A stretch of DNA of 64,000 nt from Parabacteroides gordonii MS-1 = DSM 23371. Its GTDB lineage: Bacteria > Bacteroidota > Bacteroidia > Bacteroidales > Tannerellaceae. The stretch's first letter is position 1; every line of letters begins with the position of its first letter. This document shows, piece after piece, positions 8,741 to 17,387 of the stretch. Location of the stretch: positions 1,229,672 to 1,293,671 of the forward strand of contig NZ_KQ033920.1 in the NCBI RefSeq assembly GCF_000969825.1, in the 5' to 3' direction. The translations under genes and the position numbers were made by a program. A model generated the notes under the pieces. It was given only the letters and a program-made list of their open reading frames with translations, was not told the origin of the DNA and made no database searches.

Positions 8741-9354
8741 AAATCGTAAGTTTTAAGAAGTAACTTTACACGATGATCAAGTGCCTTGCTTTGAAACATG
8801 TCGCAGTAGTCCATCAGTAAATCCTTGTTTAAATCATCGTGCAGGTAATCTTCATCCAAGCGCAATTCTTCCAATTCCTGCTCACTATCATAGAACGGAT
8901 AAAGATACAGCAAATCAAGTAATGCCTTCTCGGGTGTGGCAAACTGTATGGTACGATTGTCTGCCATTGGCTTCAACTCGTACCCGAACATCAGGTTTTC
9001 TTTGACGTTCTTATAAGAGTATTCGCCGAAGTCATTGACGAAAGATGCTGTTTTTAGGGTTGTCACACTGGTAATCTGTACCACCGCTTCCGGTATCATC
9101 CCATAGAACGACAATGCTGTATGCAAGCTGATATAGGACGGACGGTAAATCCTGTTGGCAAAATAAAGGAAATAATCCGGTTTGCTCTTATATTCAGAGA
9201 AAGCAAAGTATCCCTGCCGTAACCGGATAAGATATCCTTTCTTCACCCAGCGAGTAAGGCTATTACGGTCAAAATCCGATTGCCATGCATATACCTGATA
9301 GATATTGAAGCATGCCAAATCGAATAGCTGATTCTTAAATTCCAAAAATGTCAT
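8737..9354 (-). CDS. abiEi: AbiEi-type antitoxin and autorepressor
   Basis: A 205-aa protein with an N-terminal winged helix (about 15-60: SLTRWVKKGYLIRLRQGYF) and the AbiEi core with ISLHTALSFYGMIPE and TPEKALLDLLYLYP. In characterised AbiE systems AbiEi neutralises AbiEii without direct inhibition (type IV) and represses its own promoter by binding inverted repeats. Here a strong inverted repeat brackets the promoter just upstream, in keeping with that model. It is the first gene of a two-gene operon. Confidence 0.87.
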   Translation of the reverse strand: MTFLEFKNQLFDLACFNIYQVYAWQSDFDRNSLTRWVKKGYLIRLRQGYFAFSEYKSKPDYFLYFANRIYRPSYISLHTALSFYGMIPEAVVQITSVTTLKTASFVNDFGEYSYKNVKENLMFGYELKPMADNRTIQFATPEKALLDLLYLYPFYDSEQELEELRLDEDYLHDDLNKDLLMDYCDMFQSKALDHRVKLLLKTYDL

Positions 9355-9361
9355 TTCTTGA

Positions 9362-9407
9362 TTTTGTTTCTATTATGCTGCAAATATAATGCATTTTAGA
9401 AACAAAA
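9362..9407 (-). promoter_or_regulatory. abiE promoter bracketed by an inverted-repeat operator
   Basis: A Bacteroidetes -7 box TATATTTG is read on the minus strand at 9381-9388. It lies exactly between the arms of a perfect 11-bp inverted repeat, TTTTGTTTCTA (9362-9372) and TAGAAACAAAA (9397-9407). Transcription would start about 20 nt before the abiEi ATG (9354). A protein bound to both arms would block RNA polymerase, so this is the likely AbiEi autoregulatory operator. Confidence 0.7.
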
Positions 9408-9437
9408 CAAAATATCAGGATTAGTTAGGGGTATTCT

Positions 9438-9491
9438 TGTTCTGTCGATAAGACGAAAATAAGCTGTTTTTGTTTTGTCGATAAAACAAAA
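9438..9491. promoter_or_regulatory. two further TTTTGT palindromes upstream of abiE
   Basis: TTTTGTTTT (9468-9476) and AAAACAAAA (9483-9491) are perfect 9-bp arms around GTCGAT. A degenerate copy built on the same GTCGAT centre lies 33 bp away at 9438-9459. The half-sites resemble those of the operator at 9362-9407, so they may be auxiliary AbiEi sites, or sites affecting the rightward defence operon that starts at 9727. Confidence 0.5.
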
Positions 9492-9651
9492 AAGACTTTG
9501 CCCTGCTATTTTGCAACTGCTGAAGTAGTGGTAACAGAGATGTCATAAGCAACTTTATTCGAATAAAAACAGCTTGTTTATTGTGAATGGTGAAGCAAAA
9601 CAACTAATTCCTAGTATTAATACCATAGATTTCATTCTTAAAATGAAAAAG

Positions 9652-9684
9652 TTAGTGACAATGTTAAAAGATTTGCTAACTTTG
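9652..9684 (+). promoter_or_regulatory. promoter of the rightward defence operon
   Basis: TAACTTTG at 9677-9684 matches the Bacteroidetes -7 consensus exactly. TTAG at 9652-9655 is a 3-of-4 match to the -33 TTTG with a 21-nt spacer. The first ATG (9727) lies about 40 nt downstream. The genes from 9727 to 19327 are closely packed or overlapping on the same strand, so this promoter could drive all eight. Confidence 0.6.
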
Positions 9685-9726
9685 CCATTAACGAAAGTTT
9701 GAAGTAGAAATCTTAAAGAAAATATC

Positions 9727-10077
9727 ATGATAAAGATTAAGTTAGCAGATAGCATTATTAAAAGTCACCTTGTGGACAGCAAGGGCAATTCTTATTGTTC
9801 AATTCCTATTAGTGTAGATAAGAAGTTAAATGTTGAAGGGTTATTTGACAAGCTTGTTGCCATAGACCCAAAACTTAAAAGTTATGACCAATCTACCAGT
9901 CCTTACTATACTATATTTGTGAATGTCCCCATAGATATGGAATTAGAAGCAAAGGAAGCTAATTCCCAAGTTGGAGAAAATACATATGAAATCATGTGGG
10001 GCTTACCTCAGGATATTATTTTGAGTAAATTGCCTTGTTTTGTTCCCAAACATCATTGGAAAAAAGTTGAAGTATGA
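9727..10077 (+). CDS. hypothetical protein paired with a SIR2-like protein
   Basis: A 116-aa soluble protein with no signal peptide or membrane segment and no family I recognise. It is rich in Lys and beta-type alternation and ends in a basic stretch (HHWKKVEV). Its stop overlaps the start of the DUF4917 gene by 4 nt, implying coupled translation and a shared job, perhaps as sensor, inhibitor or cofactor of that protein. It opens the defence operon. Confidence 0.6.
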   Translation: MIKIKLADSIIKSHLVDSKGNSYCSIPISVDKKLNVEGLFDKLVAIDPKLKSYDQSTSPYYTIFVNVPIDMELEAKEANSQVGENTYEIMWGLPQDIILSKLPCFVPKHHWKKVEV

Positions 10078-11123
10078 AAGTTGAAGAACTTCAAACCTAT
10101 CAAGAGGTTGTTCAATCCCTACGCAAAAAAGGAAGGGCTAAGCATTTGCTGTTGGGAAATGGATTCAGTATGGCTTATGATGCCAAAATATTCTCATATA
10201 ATGCGCTTAGTGCATTTATAGAAAACTCGGAAGATGAATTATTGAAACAGCTATTCAACAGCATAAATACAAAGAACTTTGAGATAATCATGCAGCAATT
10301 AGACCTTTTCGCTAATGTTACTCAAGTTTTCAATGCAGACAAAGAACTGATTGATAAAATCAAGCATACAAGTGAAACCCTGAAAAATAGCTTGATTGAT
10401 GCTGTTAAAGCAATGCACCCTGAACATGTGTTTAAGATACCTGAAGAAAAAAATGCCGCTTGCTGTACTTTTTTAGAAGATTACTTAGTTAATGACGGAT
10501 ATGTTTTTTCGTCGAATTATGACTTGCTTCTTTATTGGGTATTAATGCGCAACACTTGTAAAAATGCAGGAGATGGCTTTGGAAGAGAAGTCGAAAACCC
10601 ATTAGGAGATGAGTATGTTCCGGATTATGAACCGGAATATTCTGAACTTCGTTGGGGTAAAAATAAGGATAGCCAATCCGTATTTTATTTGCATGGTGCG
10701 CTTCCTCTATTTGATACAGGAATAGATATAATCAAAGAAGAATATAACGGTGACTACTTATTAGATAACATTAAAGCAAGAATGGAAAAGAAAGAATATC
10801 CCATTTTTGTGACAGCAGGCAATGCAAATGAAAAACTTACGCACATTATGCATAACAAATACCTGTCGTTTTGCTTTGATAAGTTTTCTTCGATAAAAGG
10901 CTCATTAATAACATTTGGTTTCAACTTTGGCGACAATGATACACATATCATAGAAGCCATAAACATCGCGGCTAATCAAGGGAAGAAGGCACAAGACAAA
11001 TTATGGAGTGTGTATATCGGTGTATACTCAGATGCCGATTTGATGCATATTGAGAAAATAAAAACTAAATTTAAATGTAAGGTTAATCTTTATAATGCTA
11101 AAACAACCAATGTTTGGCAATAA
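10074..11123 (+). CDS. DUF4917 family, SIR2-like probable defence effector
   Basis: A 349-aa protein with the DUF4917 pattern: LLLGNGFSMAYD near residue 27 (nucleotide-binding loop), FSSNYDLLLYW near 147, FYLHGALPLF near 205, and ITFGFNFGDND near 275. The NGFS, NYD and HG elements are those of SIR2-like Rossmann folds, several of which degrade NAD+ during phage infection. NADase activity is not shown here and is inferred from fold and neighbourhood. It is followed after 27 nt by the Wadjet-like genes. Confidence 0.72.
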   Translation: MKVEELQTYQEVVQSLRKKGRAKHLLLGNGFSMAYDAKIFSYNALSAFIENSEDELLKQLFNSINTKNFEIIMQQLDLFANVTQVFNADKELIDKIKHTSETLKNSLIDAVKAMHPEHVFKIPEEKNAACCTFLEDYLVNDGYVFSSNYDLLLYWVLMRNTCKNAGDGFGREVENPLGDEYVPDYEPEYSELRWGKNKDSQSVFYLHGALPLFDTGIDIIKEEYNGDYLLDNIKARMEKKEYPIFVTAGNANEKLTHIMHNKYLSFCFDKFSSIKGSLITFGFNFGDNDTHIIEAINIAANQGKKAQDKLWSVYIGVYSDADLMHIEKIKTKFKCKVNLYNAKTTNVWQ

Positions 11124-11150
11124 GGTTAACTTTTTTGTATTGTTAAAGTT

Positions 11151-12461
11151 ATGTCCTTATTCAATCTATACAATGAAATAGAAAAAGAATATGAAAATCT
11201 TATTCCTCTTAAGCAGGAAGGATTGGTGCTGTTTCATCTGTATCAGAAACAAAAGGACGGAGACATTGGGAAAGAGTTTTCAGAAGAAGAAATCATCAAA
11301 TCGTTGAGGGAGATCCGATATGATTTGAAAACCAATCAGAAAATACAGTTTAATAATATAGTCAAGTATTTTCAAAAGTATTTTTTATGGCGCGATGAAA
11401 AGAATCGGCTATACCGTCTCAAACCTTTTACCAAAAAGTGGTGCAAACTGATTGAAAATATTCTTGAAGAGACATTCAATCCCACTCAGCTACAAAAAGA
11501 GTTTTTATACCTTTCTAACACCTTTAGCGAACAATCCTTCACAGAGTGGTACTCTACTACATTCGAAAGCTATAGCCAAAGAGTAGATACACAAATTAAT
11601 ACCCTATATATCCAAATTGACCGATTAGTCATTGATTTCAGACGACAGATATCAAATGAGCATGCTTACGATTTGAATGCTTTAAAATCAATAGTTAACA
11701 CATTGGAAGATATTCGTTCCAAAACAGAAGAGTTGAATAATGCCTTTAGTGGAGCGCACGATATTCAAAACAAGCTATTGAAGAGTAATATCATTACAGA
11801 AGATATTCTTCTGAACAGACAACGGGCAAATGTGCTATCCTTCTTTCAGGAAGTTCGAGGTAATCTGAAAATCATCAGCAAGCGTATAGACAGCGTTAAA
11901 CCTCGACTAAATGAATATATCAGAAATATCAATAGGCACGATTTCTACATTCGGTTCAAACGCTTCTTTAATCAACTACTTGAAAAAAGCACTTTGGAAA
12001 AAGGCAAAATCCGTTTCCCTGATGGCATACCAAGTATCCCGATACGTTATACTCAGCAACCAAGGTTTATTATCGTTAAAGAAAATTTTGATGGAGCTTC
12101 CCTTAGTCGGTTCAAAACAGCGAAATCAAAAATTCCCGTAACCAACGCCACTGAAACAGAGAATCGCTTTTTATTGGAAAAAGAAAGGATTGAAATTCAA
12201 AAAAGGATTAACCTTTATATGCTTGATTTGGAAAATCGACTAAAAGCATATCAAGAAGTTGATTTTTCTGCTTTCTTTTATGAAGTGCTCAAAAAAGAAA
12301 ATGGGAATATCCGTATTTGTGTGAAGTTAGCTCACAAAACCATGTCTAAATATTACCGTGACATTAATTCATTCGGGATATCTATTTCAACTGAAATAGT
12401 TGGCATCCCCGAATATCCAATGATAAAAATATGGAAGACGATTATTTACAAGAAAATGTAG
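11151..12461 (+). CDS. jetA: JetA/MksF-like kleisin-type subunit of an SMC defence system
   Basis: A 436-aa protein, mostly predicted helical and coiled. It has an N-terminal winged-helix-like region (about 1-110), long heptad-rich helices from 130 to 290 (INTLYIQIDRLVIDFRRQI, VLSFFQEVRGNLKIISKRI), and a C-terminal mixed domain. Length, first position in a four-gene set, and the following small, large-ATPase and toprim genes match JetA/MksF, which bridges the two SMC heads. Direct similarity is weak by eye. The next gene overlaps its end by 31 nt. Confidence 0.66.
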   Translation: MSLFNLYNEIEKEYENLIPLKQEGLVLFHLYQKQKDGDIGKEFSEEEIIKSLREIRYDLKTNQKIQFNNIVKYFQKYFLWRDEKNRLYRLKPFTKKWCKLIENILEETFNPTQLQKEFLYLSNTFSEQSFTEWYSTTFESYSQRVDTQINTLYIQIDRLVIDFRRQISNEHAYDLNALKSIVNTLEDIRSKTEELNNAFSGAHDIQNKLLKSNIITEDILLNRQRANVLSFFQEVRGNLKIISKRIDSVKPRLNEYIRNINRHDFYIRFKRFFNQLLEKSTLEKGKIRFPDGIPSIPIRYTQQPRFIIVKENFDGASLSRFKTAKSKIPVTNATETENRFLLEKERIEIQKRINLYMLDLENRLKAYQEVDFSAFFYEVLKKENGNIRICVKLAHKTMSKYYRDINSFGISISTEIVGIPEYPMIKIWKTIIYKKM

Positions 12462-13096
12462 GCTATGCATTTTTAACGACACAAGAAGCAATATCAATAT
12501 TTGCAGATGTCGATTATGCTTTGAAAAGTGGAAAACATATTCAAAAATGTCCTTCACAGGGTAAGCAGTTTGCTTTTGTCGGAAAATATTACGACAAACT
12601 AAAATCTTATTATGACAATTTGTTTGATATCCATTTGAATCGTGAGGGCGAAGGTGATTTAGAATACTTTTTCATTGATTTCTTCAAAGATGGAAACGGA
12701 TACTACCAACGGGGTAATATTCCTGTAGAAAATCGTGAATATCTTGCGGAATCGCATCTAATCATAGCCTTTCTATTAATTCGCATGTATGTTCTTGAAC
12801 CAAGAGCAGAAAGCCGTATACTAATCCAAGATTTTAAAGTACAAGTATTGTCGGAGTATGAAGAATATAAACCGCACTTATTACGGCTATTTGCAAAATC
12901 GGAAGATACAGAAGAAACGGATTATGAGCTAAAATCTATTGAAGATGAGATGGACAAAGCGCTTAAAAAATTCAACGATTTATGTTGGATTATGATAGAC
13001 AAAAGCACGGAAACTTTTGAAATCATGCCGTCTCTCAATCGTTTACTGAATATGTTTGAAAACTACATCATCAATACACCGATTAGCAATGAGTAA
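12431..13096 (+). CDS. jetB: JetB/MksE-like subunit of an SMC defence system
   Basis: A 221-aa acidic, helical protein in second position of the four-gene set, the size expected for JetB/MksE, which binds the kleisin as a tandem winged-helix dimer. Segments such as HLIIAFLLIRMYVLEP fit the DUF4194/MukE-like pattern of hydrophobic helix followed by short strands. It overlaps both neighbours: 31 nt with the preceding gene and 8 nt with the ATPase gene, consistent with tight stoichiometric expression. Confidence 0.66.
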   Translation: MEDDYLQENVGYAFLTTQEAISIFADVDYALKSGKHIQKCPSQGKQFAFVGKYYDKLKSYYDNLFDIHLNREGEGDLEYFFIDFFKDGNGYYQRGNIPVENREYLAESHLIIAFLLIRMYVLEPRAESRILIQDFKVQVLSEYEEYKPHLLRLFAKSEDTEETDYELKSIEDEMDKALKKFNDLCWIMIDKSTETFEIMPSLNRLLNMFENYIINTPISNE

Positions 13097-16000
13097 TAAA
13101 AAATTTCCTCGTATATATAGCCTTTCAACAGTAGGCATTCGTAATCATTATAATTCAGATTATCGTTTTCATCCGTTTCGGACAGATTTTGCAGGTGACA
13201 GCGGTGTCGGAAAATCTATTATTGCAGATGTGTTACAACTGATATTAGTCGGAGAAAGGGAATTTAAATCTGCCACAGATTCAAGTTCAGAGCGGGAAGC
13301 AAGAAAGTTAATCATTGAACGATATGGATATGTATTTCTAAACATTGCAATAGATACGGACAAATTTATTGTCATCGGGATGTACATATCAACTACTTCC
13401 ATTGACCCTTTTATTATTCAAGCAAATATAGGATTAGACGTATTTGAGCCTCTTTCTTCACCTCTTATATCAAAAGATTTTATGTTGGGTGACGAGATTA
13501 TAGATATAACTAATCTTCCTGAAAGGATGAAAGAAAATAAACAGGCTTATGCTGCAAAACTGTCTTTGAATAAATATCATGAATTACTTGAACAAAACAA
13601 AATCCTTCCCATTGACCTGAAGACAGAAGGAAACTTAAAGAATTTTGCACAAATCATTCGCGCATTTTCTCGTGGTAAAGGATTTAAAAACAATTCGAAA
13701 TGGTTGAAAGAGTTTTTCCTTAATGACGATAGGGAAAATATCATCAAAGTTCGTTTTGACGAACAACTTGCAGATATAGCACAAGAATTAAGAGACCACA
13801 AAGAAAATAAAGACACATTAGAAAAAGTGCGAATCAAATACGAAAAGTTCAAACGTCTTTTCGATTTAAAACAAGCACGGGATGCAGCACAGGAAGACTA
13901 TTTGAAAACAAAAACCATATTTCATTATCAAAACAAGAATACGGCAGAAGAAAAATGTATTCAGCTTCAGTATGACATAAAAAGTATCAATCATAAAGTA
14001 GCCAATTCCTTTTTGCGTTTATTTTCAGCAGAAGCTGAGGAGCAACGGAAAAACGTAAATCTTTTAGCAGATAAATTATCCATCATTGAAAATGCTCAAG
14101 AAAATATAACAGCGTATCTGACTAAAGAGTCCGTTGCATTTCAGAAATACCCCAAACTCGACGAACAGTACATTCAAGTGCAAAAAGTAGAAAAATTACT
14201 TGATGCTTATAAAACATGCGAAAAATTACGAGATAGGCACTCAAAACAATTGAGTGAGAAGGCTGAAAAGGAACACTTGAAAAATTTGGGTGATGAATTG
14301 ATGAAGCAAAAGTTATATGAAGAATGGACAAAATCTCCTTGGGCGAGAGGAGCAGTTGATGGCTCTGCTTTTTACAAGAAGAGAACAGAAGAAATCAACA
14401 CCGAAATAAAGAGACTTACTACTTTAAAGGACTTTTCAGATGTCACCAATACTAAATCTTTAGCATATTGGACAATACAGAACAAACCATCATTATCACA
14501 TGAGGAAGAAAGTGTCTTGTTCAACTTAGATATGATACTTATTGAGAAACCTGCAAGTATTGAAAAGAATACACAATATATACCAAATCCGGAAACTTTT
14601 TTTGGCAACTTGGAAATCGGGGAAAAAGAAAGCAATCCGAATGGTTTTTGGGTTGATTGGGGCAGCATTAGGAGATTTGTACCTTACATACCCGAACGAT
14701 TTTTCACAACGAAGAATAGTGACGAAATTACGGGATACTTCAACGAAAAATACAAAGATGCAGCAGAAATCATCAATTCATTAAGAGAAGAGAAAGAAAC
14801 TATAGAGGCTATGCAAAAAGTGGCGTCTAAACATGGCGAGAATGCAGTTAACGCTTTTGTTCGTAGAGATGAAATATCAGCATATATCATTGATGAAAAT
14901 TTAGATATTACTGCCACACAATTAGATGAATTGTTGAAAGTCCATTTTAATGGAGAAGACATTAAGCAAACCAAATCGGAACTTGATGCTGCCAAAATCC
15001 TGAAAATAAAGGGAGAAACGGAGCAAGAGCAAGTAAAAAAAGATATACAACAAGCCTGCCAAATAGAATTCTCAAAGAATTTCTCTTTTCTTGAAGTTCA
15101 AACCGCTATCAGACAACTTCAAGAAAAAGCAAACAGACTGCTTATATATAAACAAAATAGAGCAACTCGATTTCGACAATTATTTTCAACTTATATACAA
15201 ATCCCTGAGGATTTAGATACGACAAGCATATTAAATCTTCGCTCAGAACTAAATGATAATCTAAAGAAAAAACACAGTTGCAAAGAAGAAATAAAAGTTC
15301 TGAAAACTAAGATTCAAGAAGAAGACAGCCTTTATCATCAGGCAAAGTTAGATTATCAAGCACAGTCAGACCAACAGATAAACTTAAAAATTAATATTGT
15401 AGCCAAACCCGAAGAAAAAGAACAATTATTCTATTCAGCAAGGAATGCTTATAAGCAAGCATATGATGATATTGTTATCGAGTTTTTAAGCGAAAAAATG
15501 TATCAACGATTCATGGGGTCTGAAGATTATTTGGCATTAACAAGGGAAGTTGTTAATGAGATTCCCGCAAAACAATTGACGTCAAATGAGACAGATGCTT
15601 TACAGCAAATGTTAGACTTTCTCAAACAGTTAAATGACACACATATCCATATCGGAAATCGGAAACTGAATTTGCTCAAGGAAATTTTTCAGGATGTTAG
15701 AGATGCTGTCAGCGATTATGTTGCAAAAATGTATGAGATTGGAGCCTATTTTAAAGGCTCGGATAAAGAAATATCACAAGGATTTAAGTTAAGTCTTACT
15801 TGTCCGTTTTCTTTAATTTATCCAATCGATTGGATTGATATGTTTTTGGAAAAGCTTAATGATTCGATAAAACAAGAAAGCATTCATCAAGATTTATTTG
15901 CAGCATTAAGAGAAAAAATTGATATTCCTGACATGATGGCTACAGCTTTTGAAAAATGTGGTGGATTCAAGAATGCGAAAATAGAAGACTTATTAAATCC

Positions 16001-16385
16001 CAAGAACTATTTTGATATAAAATTCGAAATGGAGTCGGATGATGGAGAAAAGAATGTCGGGAGCGCAGGTCAGACCTATGCCGTTACTGCCATGTTATGC
16101 GTTGCCCGTCTTTCCTTAGTTGAGAAAAAAGAAAAGGGGAGACAACACAGTGGATTACGTTTTATGCCTATTGACGAGGCTGAAGGAATTGGTAGTAATT
16201 TCGATTTACTTGAACGAATTGCCGAAGCCAAAGATTATCAGCTAATATCAATGTCAATCAATCCCCTTGATGATTTCAGGGACGGTGAACAATATTTATA
16301 CATCCTCAACGGCAGTAAAAAGCGGAAAGAACGAGTGAGTACTTTTGCTATATTTAGTAATGCCGATGAAATTCAGAAGATATGA
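13089..16385 (+). CDS. jetC: JetC/MksB-like SMC ATPase
   Basis: A 1098-aa SMC-like ATPase. The N-terminal head has Walker A GDSGVGKS at residues 36-43. Long coiled-coil arms run through most of 250-930. The C-terminal head has the signature-like SAGQT near 991 and Walker B MPIDEAEG near 1027. Start: ATG 13089 overlaps the previous stop as ATGAGTAA; an ATG 33 nt earlier is less likely. In Wadjet/MksBEFG systems this motor extrudes DNA loops and recognises small circular DNA such as plasmids, which the partner nuclease then cleaves. The next gene overlaps by 4 nt. Confidence 0.8.
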   Translation: MSNKKFPRIYSLSTVGIRNHYNSDYRFHPFRTDFAGDSGVGKSIIADVLQLILVGEREFKSATDSSSEREARKLIIERYGYVFLNIAIDTDKFIVIGMYISTTSIDPFIIQANIGLDVFEPLSSPLISKDFMLGDEIIDITNLPERMKENKQAYAAKLSLNKYHELLEQNKILPIDLKTEGNLKNFAQIIRAFSRGKGFKNNSKWLKEFFLNDDRENIIKVRFDEQLADIAQELRDHKENKDTLEKVRIKYEKFKRLFDLKQARDAAQEDYLKTKTIFHYQNKNTAEEKCIQLQYDIKSINHKVANSFLRLFSAEAEEQRKNVNLLADKLSIIENAQENITAYLTKESVAFQKYPKLDEQYIQVQKVEKLLDAYKTCEKLRDRHSKQLSEKAEKEHLKNLGDELMKQKLYEEWTKSPWARGAVDGSAFYKKRTEEINTEIKRLTTLKDFSDVTNTKSLAYWTIQNKPSLSHEEESVLFNLDMILIEKPASIEKNTQYIPNPETFFGNLEIGEKESNPNGFWVDWGSIRRFVPYIPERFFTTKNSDEITGYFNEKYKDAAEIINSLREEKETIEAMQKVASKHGENAVNAFVRRDEISAYIIDENLDITATQLDELLKVHFNGEDIKQTKSELDAAKILKIKGETEQEQVKKDIQQACQIEFSKNFSFLEVQTAIRQLQEKANRLLIYKQNRATRFRQLFSTYIQIPEDLDTTSILNLRSELNDNLKKKHSCKEEIKVLKTKIQEEDSLYHQAKLDYQAQSDQQINLKINIVAKPEEKEQLFYSARNAYKQAYDDIVIEFLSEKMYQRFMGSEDYLALTREVVNEIPAKQLTSNETDALQQMLDFLKQLNDTHIHIGNRKLNLLKEIFQDVRDAVSDYVAKMYEIGAYFKGSDKEISQGFKLSLTCPFSLIYPIDWIDMFLEKLNDSIKQESIHQDLFAALREKIDIPDMMATAFEKCGGFKNAKIEDLLNPKNYFDIKFEMESDDGEKNVGSAGQTYAVTAMLCVARLSLVEKKEKGRQHSGLRFMPIDEAEGIGSNFDLLERIAEAKDYQLISMSINPLDDFRDGEQYLYILNGSKKRKERVSTFAIFSNADEIQKI

Positions 16386-17368
16386 TAAATAAACAATTAA
16401 CATGGCCTGAGTTTAAAGCGCTGTATCAATTATACCACGAACGCAAAACCAATTTGAAAGTACAGGAACGCCCATACTTCAAATATCTAAAACGAGAAGG
16501 GTATATTAAGAAGAAAATCGGTTCAACTAAAACCATAGAGCCATACAGTAAATTCGACGATGAATATGAGCGGGAAAATATAGAAGGTCTATTTCACAAG
16601 TATTATTCCTTTCTGTCGGAAAATCAGATTTTGACGCCCCACACTCCATTTTCGGAATTTGAAATCAAGAGCCTAATGAACATCAAGCAATGTGAGAATG
16701 TCTTGGTCGATAGTGGGCAAACACTATTATCCGAAATGCGAAGTAAAATAGAGGCAGGAAAAGACGGACGAAAAGGAATTTCAAAATCGTTCTTCAAATC
16801 GGCCAAACATATTGAAAAGGGTTCTGCATTGGAAGATGCTGTGTTAAAAATAATAGGGATAGATAAGTTTCCCCAGAACGAAGGTCAGTGGATTTATCGT
16901 GTTCCATGCAAAAATCCAACATGTATAATCCTATGTGAAAATCGTTATTTTCTTACCCTTGACATTGCCCCAAAAAGGAATGTTGAATTATGGCACGTTG
17001 GCGGCAATAATACCTTGCCGATTGAAAATTTACCGAAAATTGAATATCCGATATATTACCTGTGTGATTGGGACTTGATGGGATTACAAATTTATGAGCG
17101 GATTTATCATCGGGTTGAAATGATTAAGGACAAAGCCTCTTCGTTACAACTTCTAAATCCCAACGGTAAACCCGAACGAATCAAAGATACAGAAGATTAT
17201 CACCGTAGCGAATGGGATAAAACTACAGAATTATCATCATTAACCGCTAACCTATATTCTTCTGAACAACTGGCAATACTACAAAACCTCATAAAAACTG
17301 ATGAGTGGATTGAGGAAGAAGGGAACGATATAGGTCGAATAATCGACGAGATAGGAAAAGTAAAATAA
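16382..17368 (+). CDS. jetD: JetD/MksG-like toprim nuclease subunit
   Basis: A 328-aa protein with an N-terminal DNA-binding-like region (FKYLKREGYIKKK) and a C-terminal toprim domain. The toprim Glu is in IILCEN and the acidic DxD pair is in YLCDWDLMG, preceded by LWHVGGNN. JetD proteins resemble the topoisomerase VI A subunit and cut DNA held by the SMC complex. All expected metal-binding acids are present, so the nuclease looks active. Fourth gene of the set, overlapping the ATPase gene by 4 nt. Confidence 0.78.
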   Translation: MINKQLTWPEFKALYQLYHERKTNLKVQERPYFKYLKREGYIKKKIGSTKTIEPYSKFDDEYERENIEGLFHKYYSFLSENQILTPHTPFSEFEIKSLMNIKQCENVLVDSGQTLLSEMRSKIEAGKDGRKGISKSFFKSAKHIEKGSALEDAVLKIIGIDKFPQNEGQWIYRVPCKNPTCIILCENRYFLTLDIAPKRNVELWHVGGNNTLPIENLPKIEYPIYYLCDWDLMGLQIYERIYHRVEMIKDKASSLQLLNPNGKPERIKDTEDYHRSEWDKTTELSSLTANLYSSEQLAILQNLIKTDEWIEEEGNDIGRIIDEIGKVK

Positions 17369-17387
17369 CATAAATCTACAAATAAAC

